Below, in pieces: positions 33,962-41,936 of a stretch of 64,000 bases of DNA. The DNA comes from Rhizobium freirei PRF 81 (lineage in GTDB: Bacteria > Pseudomonadota > Alphaproteobacteria > Rhizobiales > Rhizobiaceae). The notes below the pieces were generated by a model that saw only the letters and a list, made by a program, of their open reading frames with translations, made no database searches and was not told the DNA's origin. The position numbers and the translations under genes were made by a program. The stretch is taken from assembly GCF_000359745.1 (NCBI RefSeq), contig NZ_AQHN01000013.1, positions 124,001-188,000 of the forward strand, written 5' to 3'. Positions within the stretch are counted from its first letter, which is position 1; the number at the start of each line of letters is the position of its first letter.

Positions 33962-34474
33962 TCAGCCGCCGAAGCTGCCTGTCTGGGTCGGAACATGCAC
34001 ATAGTTGCGGTCGAAATAGAGGAGGGCGTGTCCGTCCCGGCGACTGCGGATATCAATCACTTCGCCAATGAAGATATGGTGCGTGCCGACGAGGCGAGCC
34101 TCGGTGAGGCGGCAATCGAAGGAGACGATGGCGCCGGAAAGTGCCTGGCTGCCGGAGCGGAAGCTGATCCAATCTGCAGCTGCGTAGCGCTCCTCCATGT
34201 CGGCGCGCTGACCGGCGAAATAGCCGGCCAGTTCCTTATGCTCCTGTGTCAGGACATTCACGCAGAAGCGGCGGTTTTCGAAGAAGAGCGCTGTTTGCGT
34301 CGACCGGCTGTTCATGCAGACCAAAAGCGTCGGTGGCTCGTCGGTGACGCTGCACATGGCGGTGGCGGTAAAGCCGCCGCGGCCGGCAGGGCCGTTGGTG
34401 GTGATCACATTGACCGGCGCGCAGACCCGGGCCATCGCGTTGCGGAATTCGGTTTTCGAGAGTTGTTCCTCCAT
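33962..34474 (-). CDS. hpaC: 4-hydroxyphenylacetate 3-monooxygenase reductase component (HpaC)
   Basis: NADH:flavin reductase of 170 aa (flavin_reduct fold) supplying FADH2 to HpaB. Typical segments: FRNAMARVCAPVNVITTNGPAGRGGFTATAM-type start, VTDEPPTLLVCMN, FCVNVLTQEHKELAGYFAG, and GTHHIFIGEVIDI. The start at 34474 is chosen as the ATG after the HpaB stop (10 bases); the upstream extension lies within hpaB. Same order hpaB-hpaC as in characterised operons. Confidence 0.93.
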   Translation of the reverse strand: MEEQLSKTEFRNAMARVCAPVNVITTNGPAGRGGFTATAMCSVTDEPPTLLVCMNSRSTQTALFFENRRFCVNVLTQEHKELAGYFAGQRADMEERYAAADWISFRSGSQALSGAIVSFDCRLTEARLVGTHHIFIGEVIDIRSRRDGHALLYFDRNYVHVPTQTGSFGG

Positions 34475-34484
34475 GGCAACGGCC

Positions 34485-36047
34485 TCACTCGGCGGCGTTG
34501 CGAATAGGGGAGGTCTCACCGAGCGGCGGAAGCCAGGTGTCTCCGGTCCAGCCGTTTTCGTCGTAGTCGCTCATGCAACGATCGACGAGCGCTTCCATCT
34601 CCCTCAACCGGCCGCCGCGCTCGGCACCTTTCAGCACCTGCAGGCGGACTTCCTCCGGCGCGCCGGCATAGTTGAGCTCGTAAAGAGCATGCCGTCCACC
34701 GAACTCGGTGCCAGTCGCGTCCCACAGCAGCTTCATGATCTTGATGCGCTCGATATGGCCCATGTCGTTGGACCCGCGCACATATTGGGCGAGGTAACGG
34801 TCGATCTCCGGATTGCCGAAGTCCTTGGCCGAGGAGGGCAGGTAAATAAGCCCTGACGCGACGACCTTGCGCACGGTTTCGATGACGCGCGGATAGGCCT
34901 CCGACATGAAGGTGCGGTAGGAAAGCGCGGCTTCCATGTTCGGCAGCACCGCACCATTGGCCCAGGGCTGCGGATTGTAGGCCATGGCGTTGGAGAAGGA
35001 CCAGAACATGTGGCGGAGCGCGATAACCTCGCCGAGCGCCGCCTGATTGCCGCGGAAGGCATCGCCGCCTGTGGCGCGCAGCGCCTTGGCCAGCAGCCCG
35101 GCAATGAAGTCGAGCTTGACGGCGAAGCGCGTGCAGCCCTGGAAGCAATAGCCATGCATGAAGCCGGAGGCCGGATGGAAGGAGAGGATCTTGGCAGCAT
35201 CGCGCAGCACGAGCACGTCTTCCCAGGGCACGAAGACATTGTCGAGCACCAGGATTGCGTCATTCTCGTCGAAGCGCGACGACAGCGGATAGTCGAAGGG
35301 GTGCCCCACGGTATTCGCGGTCTGCTCATAGGAGACGCGGCAGAACATCTTGATGCCAGGCGCATTCATCGGAACGATGAACATGACTGATAGCGACGGA
35401 TCTTCGGTGACGGTTGCCGAGCTTTGGGCAAGGAAGTTGTAGTGGGTGAGGGCCGAAGAGGTCGCGACCACCTTGGCGCCGGAGACATAGATGCCCGCAT
35501 CGGTTTCCTTGGTGATGTGGACGAAAACATCCTTGACGGCGTCGGCCGGCTTGTGACGGTCGATCGGCGGATTGACGATCGCATGGTTCATGAAGAGCAC
35601 GGATTCCTGCGCTCGCTTGTGCCACGAGAGCGCATTGTCCTTGAACGGACCATACCAGTCGGCATTGGCGCCGAGCGTGTTCATGAGCGCCGCCTTGTAA
35701 TCGGCGGTCCGGCCCATCCAGCCATAGGACATGCGCGCCCAATCGGCGATGGCGCCCTGCTGGGCGACAAGCTCGGCGGAGGATTTCGCCACCCGGAAGT
35801 ATTTGTGCGTGTAGCCGCCGGATCCGGTATCGGTCGGCGAAGTCAGGCGTTCCTTATACTTTTCGTCGTGCAGCGCATCATACATGCGCGCAATCGAGCG
35901 GGCGGAATTACGCATGGAGGGATGGGCGGTCACATCGGCAATGCGCTCGCCGTCGATGTAGACTTCGCGTCCATCGCGCAGGCTCTCCAGATATTCGGCG
36001 CCGGTGAAAGGACGGGTCTTGTCGCTGCGGTGATCTTCGGCTCGCAT
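34485..36047 (-). CDS. hpaB: 4-hydroxyphenylacetate 3-monooxygenase oxygenase component (HpaB)
   Basis: FADH2-dependent two-component hydroxylase of 520 aa converting 4-hydroxyphenylacetate to 3,4-dihydroxyphenylacetate, which the hpaDEFGHI products at 10-17 kb then degrade. Recognisable features: TGAEYLESLRDGREVYIDGERI at the N-terminus, ARMSYGWMGRTADYKA, FMNHAIVNPPIDRHKP, and VFVPWEDVLVLRDA. GAGGAA lies before the ATG at 36047; the longer frame runs into the hpaA promoter. Divergent from the HpaA-type regulator gene. Confidence 0.95.
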   Translation of the reverse strand: MRAEDHRSDKTRPFTGAEYLESLRDGREVYIDGERIADVTAHPSMRNSARSIARMYDALHDEKYKERLTSPTDTGSGGYTHKYFRVAKSSAELVAQQGAIADWARMSYGWMGRTADYKAALMNTLGANADWYGPFKDNALSWHKRAQESVLFMNHAIVNPPIDRHKPADAVKDVFVHITKETDAGIYVSGAKVVATSSALTHYNFLAQSSATVTEDPSLSVMFIVPMNAPGIKMFCRVSYEQTANTVGHPFDYPLSSRFDENDAILVLDNVFVPWEDVLVLRDAAKILSFHPASGFMHGYCFQGCTRFAVKLDFIAGLLAKALRATGGDAFRGNQAALGEVIALRHMFWSFSNAMAYNPQPWANGAVLPNMEAALSYRTFMSEAYPRVIETVRKVVASGLIYLPSSAKDFGNPEIDRYLAQYVRGSNDMGHIERIKIMKLLWDATGTEFGGRHALYELNYAGAPEEVRLQVLKGAERGGRLREMEALVDRCMSDYDENGWTGDTWLPPLGETSPIRNAAE

Positions 36048-36142
36048 CTCGTATTCCTCCCTTGAGATCATGGCCGATGCTATGTCGCCGCCGCAGTCGC
36101 GGCCATGGACAAAGGAGGCAATTCGCTGGTACTTTTTCCGGC
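36048..36142. promoter_or_regulatory. divergent hpaB / hpaA promoter region
   Basis: Ninety-five bases between two divergent starts. An inverted repeat CATGGCCG (36069-36076) and CGGCCATG (36100-36107), 23 bases apart, is centred in it and could be an operator for the AraC-type regulator or a cruciform. No clear -35/-10 pair stands out. Confidence 0.45.
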
Positions 36143-37039
36143 ATGTCGCAGAAAAACGAGATTCCGAACTTCTTTGTTTATGGTGAGCCAAGCCGTGCGC
36201 TTGATGTCGGATTCCTGCATGTGGAGACGGTCATGGACCGGAAAACGCTGCATTTCGGGCATGTTGCATCGCACAAGCATCCGTCGATGGGCCAGATTAC
36301 CTATTGGTTCAAGGGCGGCGGCCGCTATCGCATCGAAGACAGGACTTGGGACTTTTCCGCTCCGACCATCAGCTTTGTGCCGAGCAACATCATCCACGGA
36401 TTCGAGGTCGACGATCAATCGGATGCCATCGTCGTGTCCGTCTCGGACGACACGTTGAAGGCGCTGGCCCCTCTAGTGGACCTCAGCCTCGACACGCCTA
36501 CTTTTCTGACGGGCCGGCCCGAAGACCCATCGTGGAAACGGGTCGATGCGCTGCTGGAAATGGTGAGTGCCGAATATGCAGATCGTGGCGGGCAGAGCGC
36601 AAAAGTCATGCTGGGGCTGATCGGGGTCGTGCTCTCGCTGATGGGCCGCCTTGGCGGCAGCGCGGCGCTGCCGGCAGCCTCGCCGACACTCGCTCTTGCC
36701 CTGTCGCTGCGAACCGCCGTCGATCGCCATTACAGAAGCGATTGGCCGGTGGGCCGATATGTCGAGCTGCTTGCCACCACTCCGCATCTTCTCGACAAGG
36801 CTGCGCGCGAGATTTTCGGGCTCACCGTGAAGGAGTTGATGCTTGAGCGGCGGTTGCTTGAAGCCAAGCGGCTGCTGATGTTCACCATCCGCTCGGTGGA
36901 GGATATCGGCCGCGAAGTGGGTTTTGAGGATCCGGCCTATTTTTCGCGTTTCTTCCGCAAACGGATGGGAGAGGCACCGGCAGCCTGGCGACGGCGGAAT
37001 TTGGAGCGAAGCTCCGCTGGCGGAAATGCCGAAGCGTGA
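36143..37039 (+). CDS. hpaA: AraC-family activator of 4-hydroxyphenylacetate catabolism (HpaA-like)
   Basis: Regulator of 298 aa with an N-terminal cupin sensor (HFGHVASHKHPSMGQITYWFKGGGRYRIED, GFEVDDQSDAIVVSVSDD) and a C-terminal AraC double HTH (YVELLATTPHLLDKAAREIFGL, IGREVGFEDPAYFSRFFRKRMGEAPAAWRR pieces). HpaA of enteric bacteria has this plan and activates hpaBC with 4-hydroxyphenylacetate. The start at 36143 is the ATG 94 bases from hpaB's start; the longer frame would overlap hpaB's promoter. Assignment rests on architecture plus divergence from hpaB. Confidence 0.85.
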   Translation: MSQKNEIPNFFVYGEPSRALDVGFLHVETVMDRKTLHFGHVASHKHPSMGQITYWFKGGGRYRIEDRTWDFSAPTISFVPSNIIHGFEVDDQSDAIVVSVSDDTLKALAPLVDLSLDTPTFLTGRPEDPSWKRVDALLEMVSAEYADRGGQSAKVMLGLIGVVLSLMGRLGGSAALPAASPTLALALSLRTAVDRHYRSDWPVGRYVELLATTPHLLDKAAREIFGLTVKELMLERRLLEAKRLLMFTIRSVEDIGREVGFEDPAYFSRFFRKRMGEAPAAWRRRNLERSSAGGNAEA

Positions 37040-37092
37040 ACCGCAGGCCTCGGTGAAGCGCCGATGAGGGCAGTCCCCGGTTCCTCGGCAGC

Positions 37093-37917
37093 TCAGCTTC
37101 TTCTGAATTGCGCGCGGAATTCGCGCGGCGTACAGTTTTCCCGCTCGTGAAACAGCCGCGAGAAGTAAAATGCATCAACGATCCCGACCTTGGCGGCAAT
37201 GATCTCTATCTTGTCATCCGTGGTCGCCAACAATTCCTTGGCGTGATCCATGCGCAGCCGAAGCTGAAAACCTTTCGGCGACAACCCGACTTCCGCCGTG
37301 ACCTTCCTGCGCAGCGTTGCGGGTGATATGCCGTGCTCGGCAGCGAAGGCTGTCATATCGAGCGGTTCCATCGCTCTGCTGCGAAGGGCCTCGATGATGC
37401 CGGCCATGTCGGGCCCCTCTTGCGCGGCAGGTTTAGCCAGGTGCGTTTGCTGAGCCGACTGAATGACAATCCGATGGAGCGCAGACGCAGCCGAAGCCCT
37501 GGCAAGTGGCGTATCCTCCAGCAGATCGGCGTGAACACTCTGAAACAGGCGCTGTACGCGATCGAAGTTGCGAAGGGGCGTTATCGGGCTTTGCTCGCTG
37601 ATCAGCCGCAAACGCAGGAAATCGCGCACCAAAGAGCCTTCGAACAGCGCCCATCGCTCGCTCCAGCCGTCGGCATCAGGACCGTATGAGTGCTGGCGGT
37701 TTGGGAAAAGCCAGAAGAGGGCGGGACCTTTCACGCTCTGCCGTCCGCCGGCCTCGGTTTCGAGAAAACCTTTGCCATGCTCCACCAGAACAACAGCATA
37801 GCTCGGCAGCTTTCGAGCCCTCACCGAATGCATGACATACTGATTCCCGCTGCCGGTGACCGCCAATCCGCCCATGGCGGCGAGAGGTGAGCGATAGATT
37901 GCATTTGTCGTTTTCAT
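37093..37917 (-). CDS. AraC-family transcriptional regulator
   Basis: About 274 aa. N-terminal cupin-like half (YAVVLVEHGKGFLETEAGG, GPALFWLFPNRQHSYGPD), C-terminal AraC HTH pair (MTAFAAEHGISPATLRRKV, IIAKVGIVDAFYFSRLFHE, CTPREFRAQFRR end). An ATG eight codons upstream (37941) is also possible; neither has a clear ribosome site. It is divergent from the phytanoyl-CoA dioxygenase-like gene and is the obvious candidate for its regulation. The effector is unknown; by analogy with sugar-type AraC cupins it might sense a small polar molecule. Confidence 0.88.
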   Translation of the reverse strand: MKTTNAIYRSPLAAMGGLAVTGSGNQYVMHSVRARKLPSYAVVLVEHGKGFLETEAGGRQSVKGPALFWLFPNRQHSYGPDADGWSERWALFEGSLVRDFLRLRLISEQSPITPLRNFDRVQRLFQSVHADLLEDTPLARASAASALHRIVIQSAQQTHLAKPAAQEGPDMAGIIEALRSRAMEPLDMTAFAAEHGISPATLRRKVTAEVGLSPKGFQLRLRMDHAKELLATTDDKIEIIAAKVGIVDAFYFSRLFHERENCTPREFRAQFRRS

Positions 37918-38014
37918 GGTGAGCGAAAAGTCCAGTATCATTTTCCTCCATGTAGGAAACCAGCTTCGTTCGCTAGATTCAACGGGTCATCAACTCAAAT
38001 ATCGGGCGAGTGAA

Positions 38015-38944
38015 ATGTCGATTTCAGCGCAGACGGTGCAGACTGACAAGAAGAAGCTCAGCCTCGTTGCAAACGGCAAGATCCTGTCGACGGCGCCAAA
38101 TCGGCTGGGTTATCTGACGCCCACCGATCCGCGCATCGGCGTTGAGGCGATCCGCCGGCTCTATGAAGAGAATGGATATGTCTGGCTGAAAGGCTTTCTG
38201 CCGCGGGATGAAATCATCGAATTCCGCGGTTGGGTGTTCGGTCATATGGCTGCCACAGGCCTGATTGCTCCCGGTACGGATCCGCGCAACGGGATTGCCG
38301 CCGCGATCGCGCCGGACAGTAAGGCCGTCGACCGCTGCCTGATGGCGTTGGTGCGCTCTGCGGCCTATGAGGGCTTTTGCGCACAGCCGCGCATGGCTCG
38401 TTTCATGGATGAGTTTCTGCAGGGTATTTCCTACCTGCACAAGCGCAAGATCATGCGCCATGTACGGCCGGGAACGACGACGGCAACGCCCGCACATTAC
38501 GATCTCGTCTACCTGCGGGGTGGGACAAGCCGGGTCGTCACCGCTTGGATTCCCATAGGCGATATTCCCGTCGAAATGGGCGGCCTCACCTATCTCGAAG
38601 GATCGCACGCGATCGGCGCAAGGATGGAGCGCGAATTCGGCGAACGGAACAAGGATCTCAGTCCCGAGGAGCGAGTGAGCGCTTACAATCGCAACATGAT
38701 GGAAGGCGGCTGGGTTTCGAAGGATCTGCCCGACATGGCGGAGCGTTTCGACACGCGCTGGCTGATCGCCGATTATGAGGCGGGCGACATCATGCTCCAC
38801 TCGCCCTTCATGATCCATGCCTCGACGACGAACCAGGACGAGCTGCAGCGGCTGCGTCTTTCCACCGACATCCGTTACCAGAATGTCGAAGACGAGATCG
38901 ATGCCCGTTGGAACAATCATTGGTCCCTTGGCGACATGTTGTGA
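38015..38944 (+). CDS. phytanoyl-CoA dioxygenase (PhyH) family protein
   Basis: Fe(II)/2-oxoglutarate-dependent oxygenase of 309 aa. Iron ligands by motif: His161-x-Asp163 (PAHYDLVYLRGG) and distal His268 (HSPFMIHAST), with the 2-oxoglutarate-binding Arg281 in LRLSTDIRYQ. The start at 38015 gives MSISAQTVQTDKKK; the upstream in-frame ATG (37916) overlaps the divergent regulator start. Substrates in this family range from lipids to ectoine and plant compounds. Monocistronic; the next gene is convergent after 35 bases. Confidence 0.87.
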   Translation: MSISAQTVQTDKKKLSLVANGKILSTAPNRLGYLTPTDPRIGVEAIRRLYEENGYVWLKGFLPRDEIIEFRGWVFGHMAATGLIAPGTDPRNGIAAAIAPDSKAVDRCLMALVRSAAYEGFCAQPRMARFMDEFLQGISYLHKRKIMRHVRPGTTTATPAHYDLVYLRGGTSRVVTAWIPIGDIPVEMGGLTYLEGSHAIGARMEREFGERNKDLSPEERVSAYNRNMMEGGWVSKDLPDMAERFDTRWLIADYEAGDIMLHSPFMIHASTTNQDELQRLRLSTDIRYQNVEDEIDARWNNHWSLGDML

Positions 38945-38979
38945 TCATGTCGCCGTCGGATCGCGATTGATTACCGCCG

Positions 38980-39726
38980 TCAAGCGCTATTCAGGATGCG
39001 TTCTATATCATCGATCCGGTCGCGACGGCGTTTCAGCCGCTTGCCGATGCGGCCGAACCAGCGCTTGCGCTTTTTTGCCTCGCGGCTAGCCTGAAGCTGT
39101 TCGATGAAGACCTCACGGACCTCTTCATTTTCGACACGATCGAAGATCCAGCAAAAGGATACCGGTAATTTTACGACGCGGAACTGCGGATTGGCGCTTT
39201 TCTCATCCTCGGCAATGATCTCTTCAAGAACGAGCTGGTCCCACACGTCCGGATTGGCAAGGCATCCCTGCCGCCAGAGTTCCAGAAGCTGCGCCGTCGC
39301 GGGCGTGTCGTTGAGGAGGATGGTCGCGCTGACCAGACGGCCACTGGCTTCGTAATAGACGGCGATATCGCAATCAAGCTTGTGGAGTTCCGGCCAGGGG
39401 TTGCGATGGAAGACGGCATCGACGTCGACGTAAAGCAATGGTCCGCGAAGCTTCGCTCTTTCCTCCAACAGGAAGCCGGGCTTCAGGCCGGCATTCAAAA
39501 CCCAGCTGCCGGCGCTCGGCAATGCAGTGGCATGTACCTTGAGGCCGAGGCGTTCGGCCGAGCGGGACATGCGCTTGCCTTCCTGTTCGTAAAAGCTGTC
39601 CTTGGTAAAAAACGCAACCACGGGGCCATCGGCGGCAGTTGCCTTGGATTTGCGCTCTGCGAGATCCTGCTTTGCGGGGAAGGGGACGATCAAGGCTCGC
39701 TGCTGGGCTGTCCAGGGACGGATCAT
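38980..39726 (-). CDS. glycosyltransferase-like protein (GT-A fold, DVD motif)
   Basis: About 248 aa. Pattern GPVVAFFTKDSFYEQEGKRM, SWVLNAGLKPGFLLEERAKL, then LLYVDVDAVFHRNPWPEL, where D-V-D is the metal/nucleotide-sugar motif of GT-A folds, and later WDQLVLEEII with an acidic catalytic candidate. A very basic C-terminus (KKRKRWFGRIGKRLKRRRDR) suggests membrane or nucleic-acid contact. The start is uncertain: ATGs at 39726, 39816 and 39957 are all in frame; 39726 begins just before the conserved part and avoids a low-complexity upstream stretch. Donor and acceptor unknown. Confidence 0.72.
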   Translation of the reverse strand: MIRPWTAQQRALIVPFPAKQDLAERKSKATAADGPVVAFFTKDSFYEQEGKRMSRSAERLGLKVHATALPSAGSWVLNAGLKPGFLLEERAKLRGPLLYVDVDAVFHRNPWPELHKLDCDIAVYYEASGRLVSATILLNDTPATAQLLELWRQGCLANPDVWDQLVLEEIIAEDEKSANPQFRVVKLPVSFCWIFDRVENEEVREVFIEQLQASREAKKRKRWFGRIGKRLKRRRDRIDDIERILNSA

Positions 39727-39985
39727 ATTGAATATATTCAAGAAGGCACCTTCGGGGCTTTGTATCTTTTGCTCAAATGGCCGGTTACGCGCATCCGCGA
39801 TTTGAACCAGGCGCATTTGCCTTTGAGTGTGAGTGTTGACATGAGACCCACATGCACGCCCCCGCTGCATCGTAGGTCCGGTGGAGAGTTGGTCGAACGA
39901 TTTTGTCCGTTCGGTTGCCGAAAGCTTGCCGTGCCGACGCTCATACCGGATTGGCAAACTGTTTGATCTTCGTTAATTCACTGTC

Positions 39986-40153
39986 ATGTCAGATAATGTT
40001 GTCAAATTTGAGCGCCGTCCCAAGCCGAAGCCGCCAAGGCAAACACCGCCGTGGTTGAAGCGTCTGCTGGCAGTGGCTGCCATCATCGCGTTTTTCATAG
40101 CGGCCTTTGCTTACTTCAGTCTGAAGGGCGGTCCGGTCGGCCCGGGTTTCTGA
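39986..40153 (+). CDS. small single-span membrane protein (55 aa)
   Basis: ATG at 39986 to TGA at 40151-40153. The N-terminal half is basic and proline-rich (VKFERRPKPKPPRQTPPWLKR), followed by one hydrophobic span (LAVAAIIAFFIAAFAYF) and a short GGPVGPGF tail. The charge pattern fits an N-in membrane anchor. No characterised homologue known to me; proteins of this kind recur in Rhizobiaceae genomes. Divergent from the glycosyltransferase-like gene. Confidence 0.7.
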   Translation: MSDNVVKFERRPKPKPPRQTPPWLKRLLAVAAIIAFFIAAFAYFSLKGGPVGPGF

Positions 40154-40300
40154 CGATCTCCGGCTTGGCGGGTCCCAGAGGTCTTTTGTCTCGAAATCGA
40201 GACTAAGCCACTATTGTCGCCTTGGCGGTGGAATTTCACCGTTGGGCTTCTATGTTGAAATTATTCACTCTCCAATCAACAAAATGGTAGGGAGCGAGGC

Positions 40301-40525
40301 ATGACATTGACGTTGCGGGACGTTACTTCCGTCATTGGACCTGCGGATGAAACGCTGGTGGCAAACATCGTGGCGACCGGTGCGACACTGGCCGAACTTG
40401 CCGAAGCATGGGCCTGGGTGAATAGCGACGAAGCCATGATCGGCGAAGGGCGGCGCCTGCCGGCAGGAGCGGTCGCCACCCTGGTCGATCTTCTTTCGGC
40501 CGATGACGAGGAATGGGAAGAGTAG
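40301..40525 (+). CDS. small conserved-looking hypothetical protein (74 aa)
   Basis: Acidic 74-residue protein ending in ADDEEWEE with a central LAELAEAWAWVNSDEAMIGEGR segment and predicted helices. A purine-rich GGGAGCGAGG stands before the ATG. The composition (codon use like neighbours, no signal peptide, no membrane span) supports a cytoplasmic protein. Function not recognised. A 16-base near-palindrome (GTCTCGAAATCGAGAC, 40188-40203) lies between it and the previous small gene. Confidence 0.7.
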   Translation: MTLTLRDVTSVIGPADETLVANIVATGATLAELAEAWAWVNSDEAMIGEGRRLPAGAVATLVDLLSADDEEWEE

Positions 40526-40793
40526 CCGATTGGCCGTGCGCGGGTGCAAGTCCTTTCATGCCGAGCGCACTTTCGTGAGCAGCGTGCAAAACGGCTCGTC
40601 CGCGAAGTCGCGAGCGGGCTCGCACGCCGGCTGGATTTCCGCCTTGCAGGATAGGCTGGCTGATCGACCCGGCTTTTGCCCGAACATGGGCTGAAGCCCA
40701 AGGATCTTGAATCCGAATTTCTCCGTTCTTAGGTGTTTACTGATCGAGGCTTTGCGAGCTCGGTCGCAATCACGTCTATTCGGAGTGATCAAA

Positions 40794-41084
40794 ATGGAAG
40801 ACAGAACGAAAGTAATCGAAGAATTGAGCGTCGAGGAACGCGAAGAAATCCTCATCGATGTCGCCCTGACATTGGAAGGTGCGGCGCGCGAGGCATTGGT
40901 CGAAGGCGACAAGCAGTTTGCGGCTTTCTCGAGCAATATGGCCGAGGCGATCCGCATCAATGCCGATGAGCTGGCCCGCGACGATCCGGAAAGTGCGGAC
41001 GAAGTACTTAAGCAGGCCGCCGAGGTCATCTCGCAGTTCAAGGCTTCCCACCCATACCGATTGATCAGCACCGCTGTTCACTAA
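40794..41084 (+). CDS. small hypothetical helical protein (96 aa)
   Basis: Start at 40794 with GGAGTG upstream. Sequence is acidic and helix-forming throughout (VIEELSVEEREEILIDVALTLEG, AAFSSNMAEAIRINADELAR, ESADEVLKQAAEVISQF in pieces), suggesting a three-helix bundle. No signal peptide or membrane span. Function not recognised. It lies 53 bases before the DUF1269 gene on the same strand. The longer open frame from 40707 has no support. Confidence 0.65.
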   Translation: MEDRTKVIEELSVEEREEILIDVALTLEGAAREALVEGDKQFAAFSSNMAEAIRINADELARDDPESADEVLKQAAEVISQFKASHPYRLISTAVH

Positions 41085-41137
41085 ACGCTGCAGCGCACTA
41101 TCTGCTGGCATGTCGATATGACCCCGGAGGATTTTCG

Positions 41138-41692
41138 ATGTCTGAACTCGTGGTGCTTGGCTTTGATAATGCCGACAAGGCGGATGCTGTTCTCAACCGT
41201 CTCGTTCAGCTTGAGAAGGAATATCTGATCGATCTGGAAGACGCCGTTATCGCGGTCAGAGACGAGAGCGGCAAGGTTCGCCTCAAGCAGAGCGTCAATC
41301 TGACCGCCGCAGGCGCGGCCAGCGGCGGCCTTTCCGGTGCCTTGTGGGGCTCGCTGGTCGGCCTGTTGTTCCTGAACCCTCTGGCGGGCCTGGTCGTCGG
41401 CGGTGCGCTTGGCGCAGGGTCGGGCGCGCTGGCAGGGTCGATGGCGGATTACGGCATCGACGACGACCTCATCGAGAAGCTGGCCGAAACTATTCCCGTC
41501 AACAGCTCGGCCCTTTTCCTGCTGATCCGCAAGGTCCAGCCCGAGAAGGTGCTGGCGGAATTCAAGGGCGAGCACGCGAGGATCCTGCGCACCTCATTCT
41601 CGCCGGAGCAGGAGGCGCGGCTGCGCCAGGCGCTTCTCGACGACACGCCTACGCCATCCGTCGGCTCGGCCACGGTGTCAGCGACCGTCTGA
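41138..41692 (+). CDS. DUF1269 family membrane-associated protein
   Basis: 184 aa. N-terminal ferredoxin-like part (LVVLGFDNADKADAVLNRLVQLEKEYLIDLEDAVIAV) and a long Gly/Ala/Leu hydrophobic region (GAASGGLSGALWGSLVGLLFL then AGLVVGGALGAGSGALAG) followed by DYGIDDDLIEKLAETIPVNSSALFLLI. This layout is that of DUF1269 proteins, often stress-induced and of unknown function. GGAGGA ribosome site and a good terminator downstream, so it is probably a one- or two-gene transcript. Confidence 0.88.
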   Translation: MSELVVLGFDNADKADAVLNRLVQLEKEYLIDLEDAVIAVRDESGKVRLKQSVNLTAAGAASGGLSGALWGSLVGLLFLNPLAGLVVGGALGAGSGALAGSMADYGIDDDLIEKLAETIPVNSSALFLLIRKVQPEKVLAEFKGEHARILRTSFSPEQEARLRQALLDDTPTPSVGSATVSATV

Positions 41693-41723
41693 CGATAAAC
41701 CGCATACCCTCAGCCTATCGGAG

Positions 41724-41755
41724 CCCGGGCAGTCGCTGCGATTGCCCGGGTTTCT
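41724..41755 (+). terminator. rho-independent terminator after the DUF1269 gene
   Basis: CCCGGGCA and TGCCCGGG form an 8-bp stem (with an inner CGC/GCG) followed by TTTCT. Located 31 bases after the stop. Confidence 0.7.
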
Positions 41756-41936
41756 ATCTTGCTGTGTCCTGAAAAGGTGCCGCGTTGCTCACCTGCCTCG
41801 CCGCACTTCTTTCGCAACGGCAAAAATGCTGCCATTGTCGCAAGAGTGCTGTCGATCGCGTCGGCACCGCAGGAGAGGGAGGGGCAAGACCCGAACGGCC
41901 ATTGTCAACACACATCTCCAGCCGGAAAGCTGCGCG

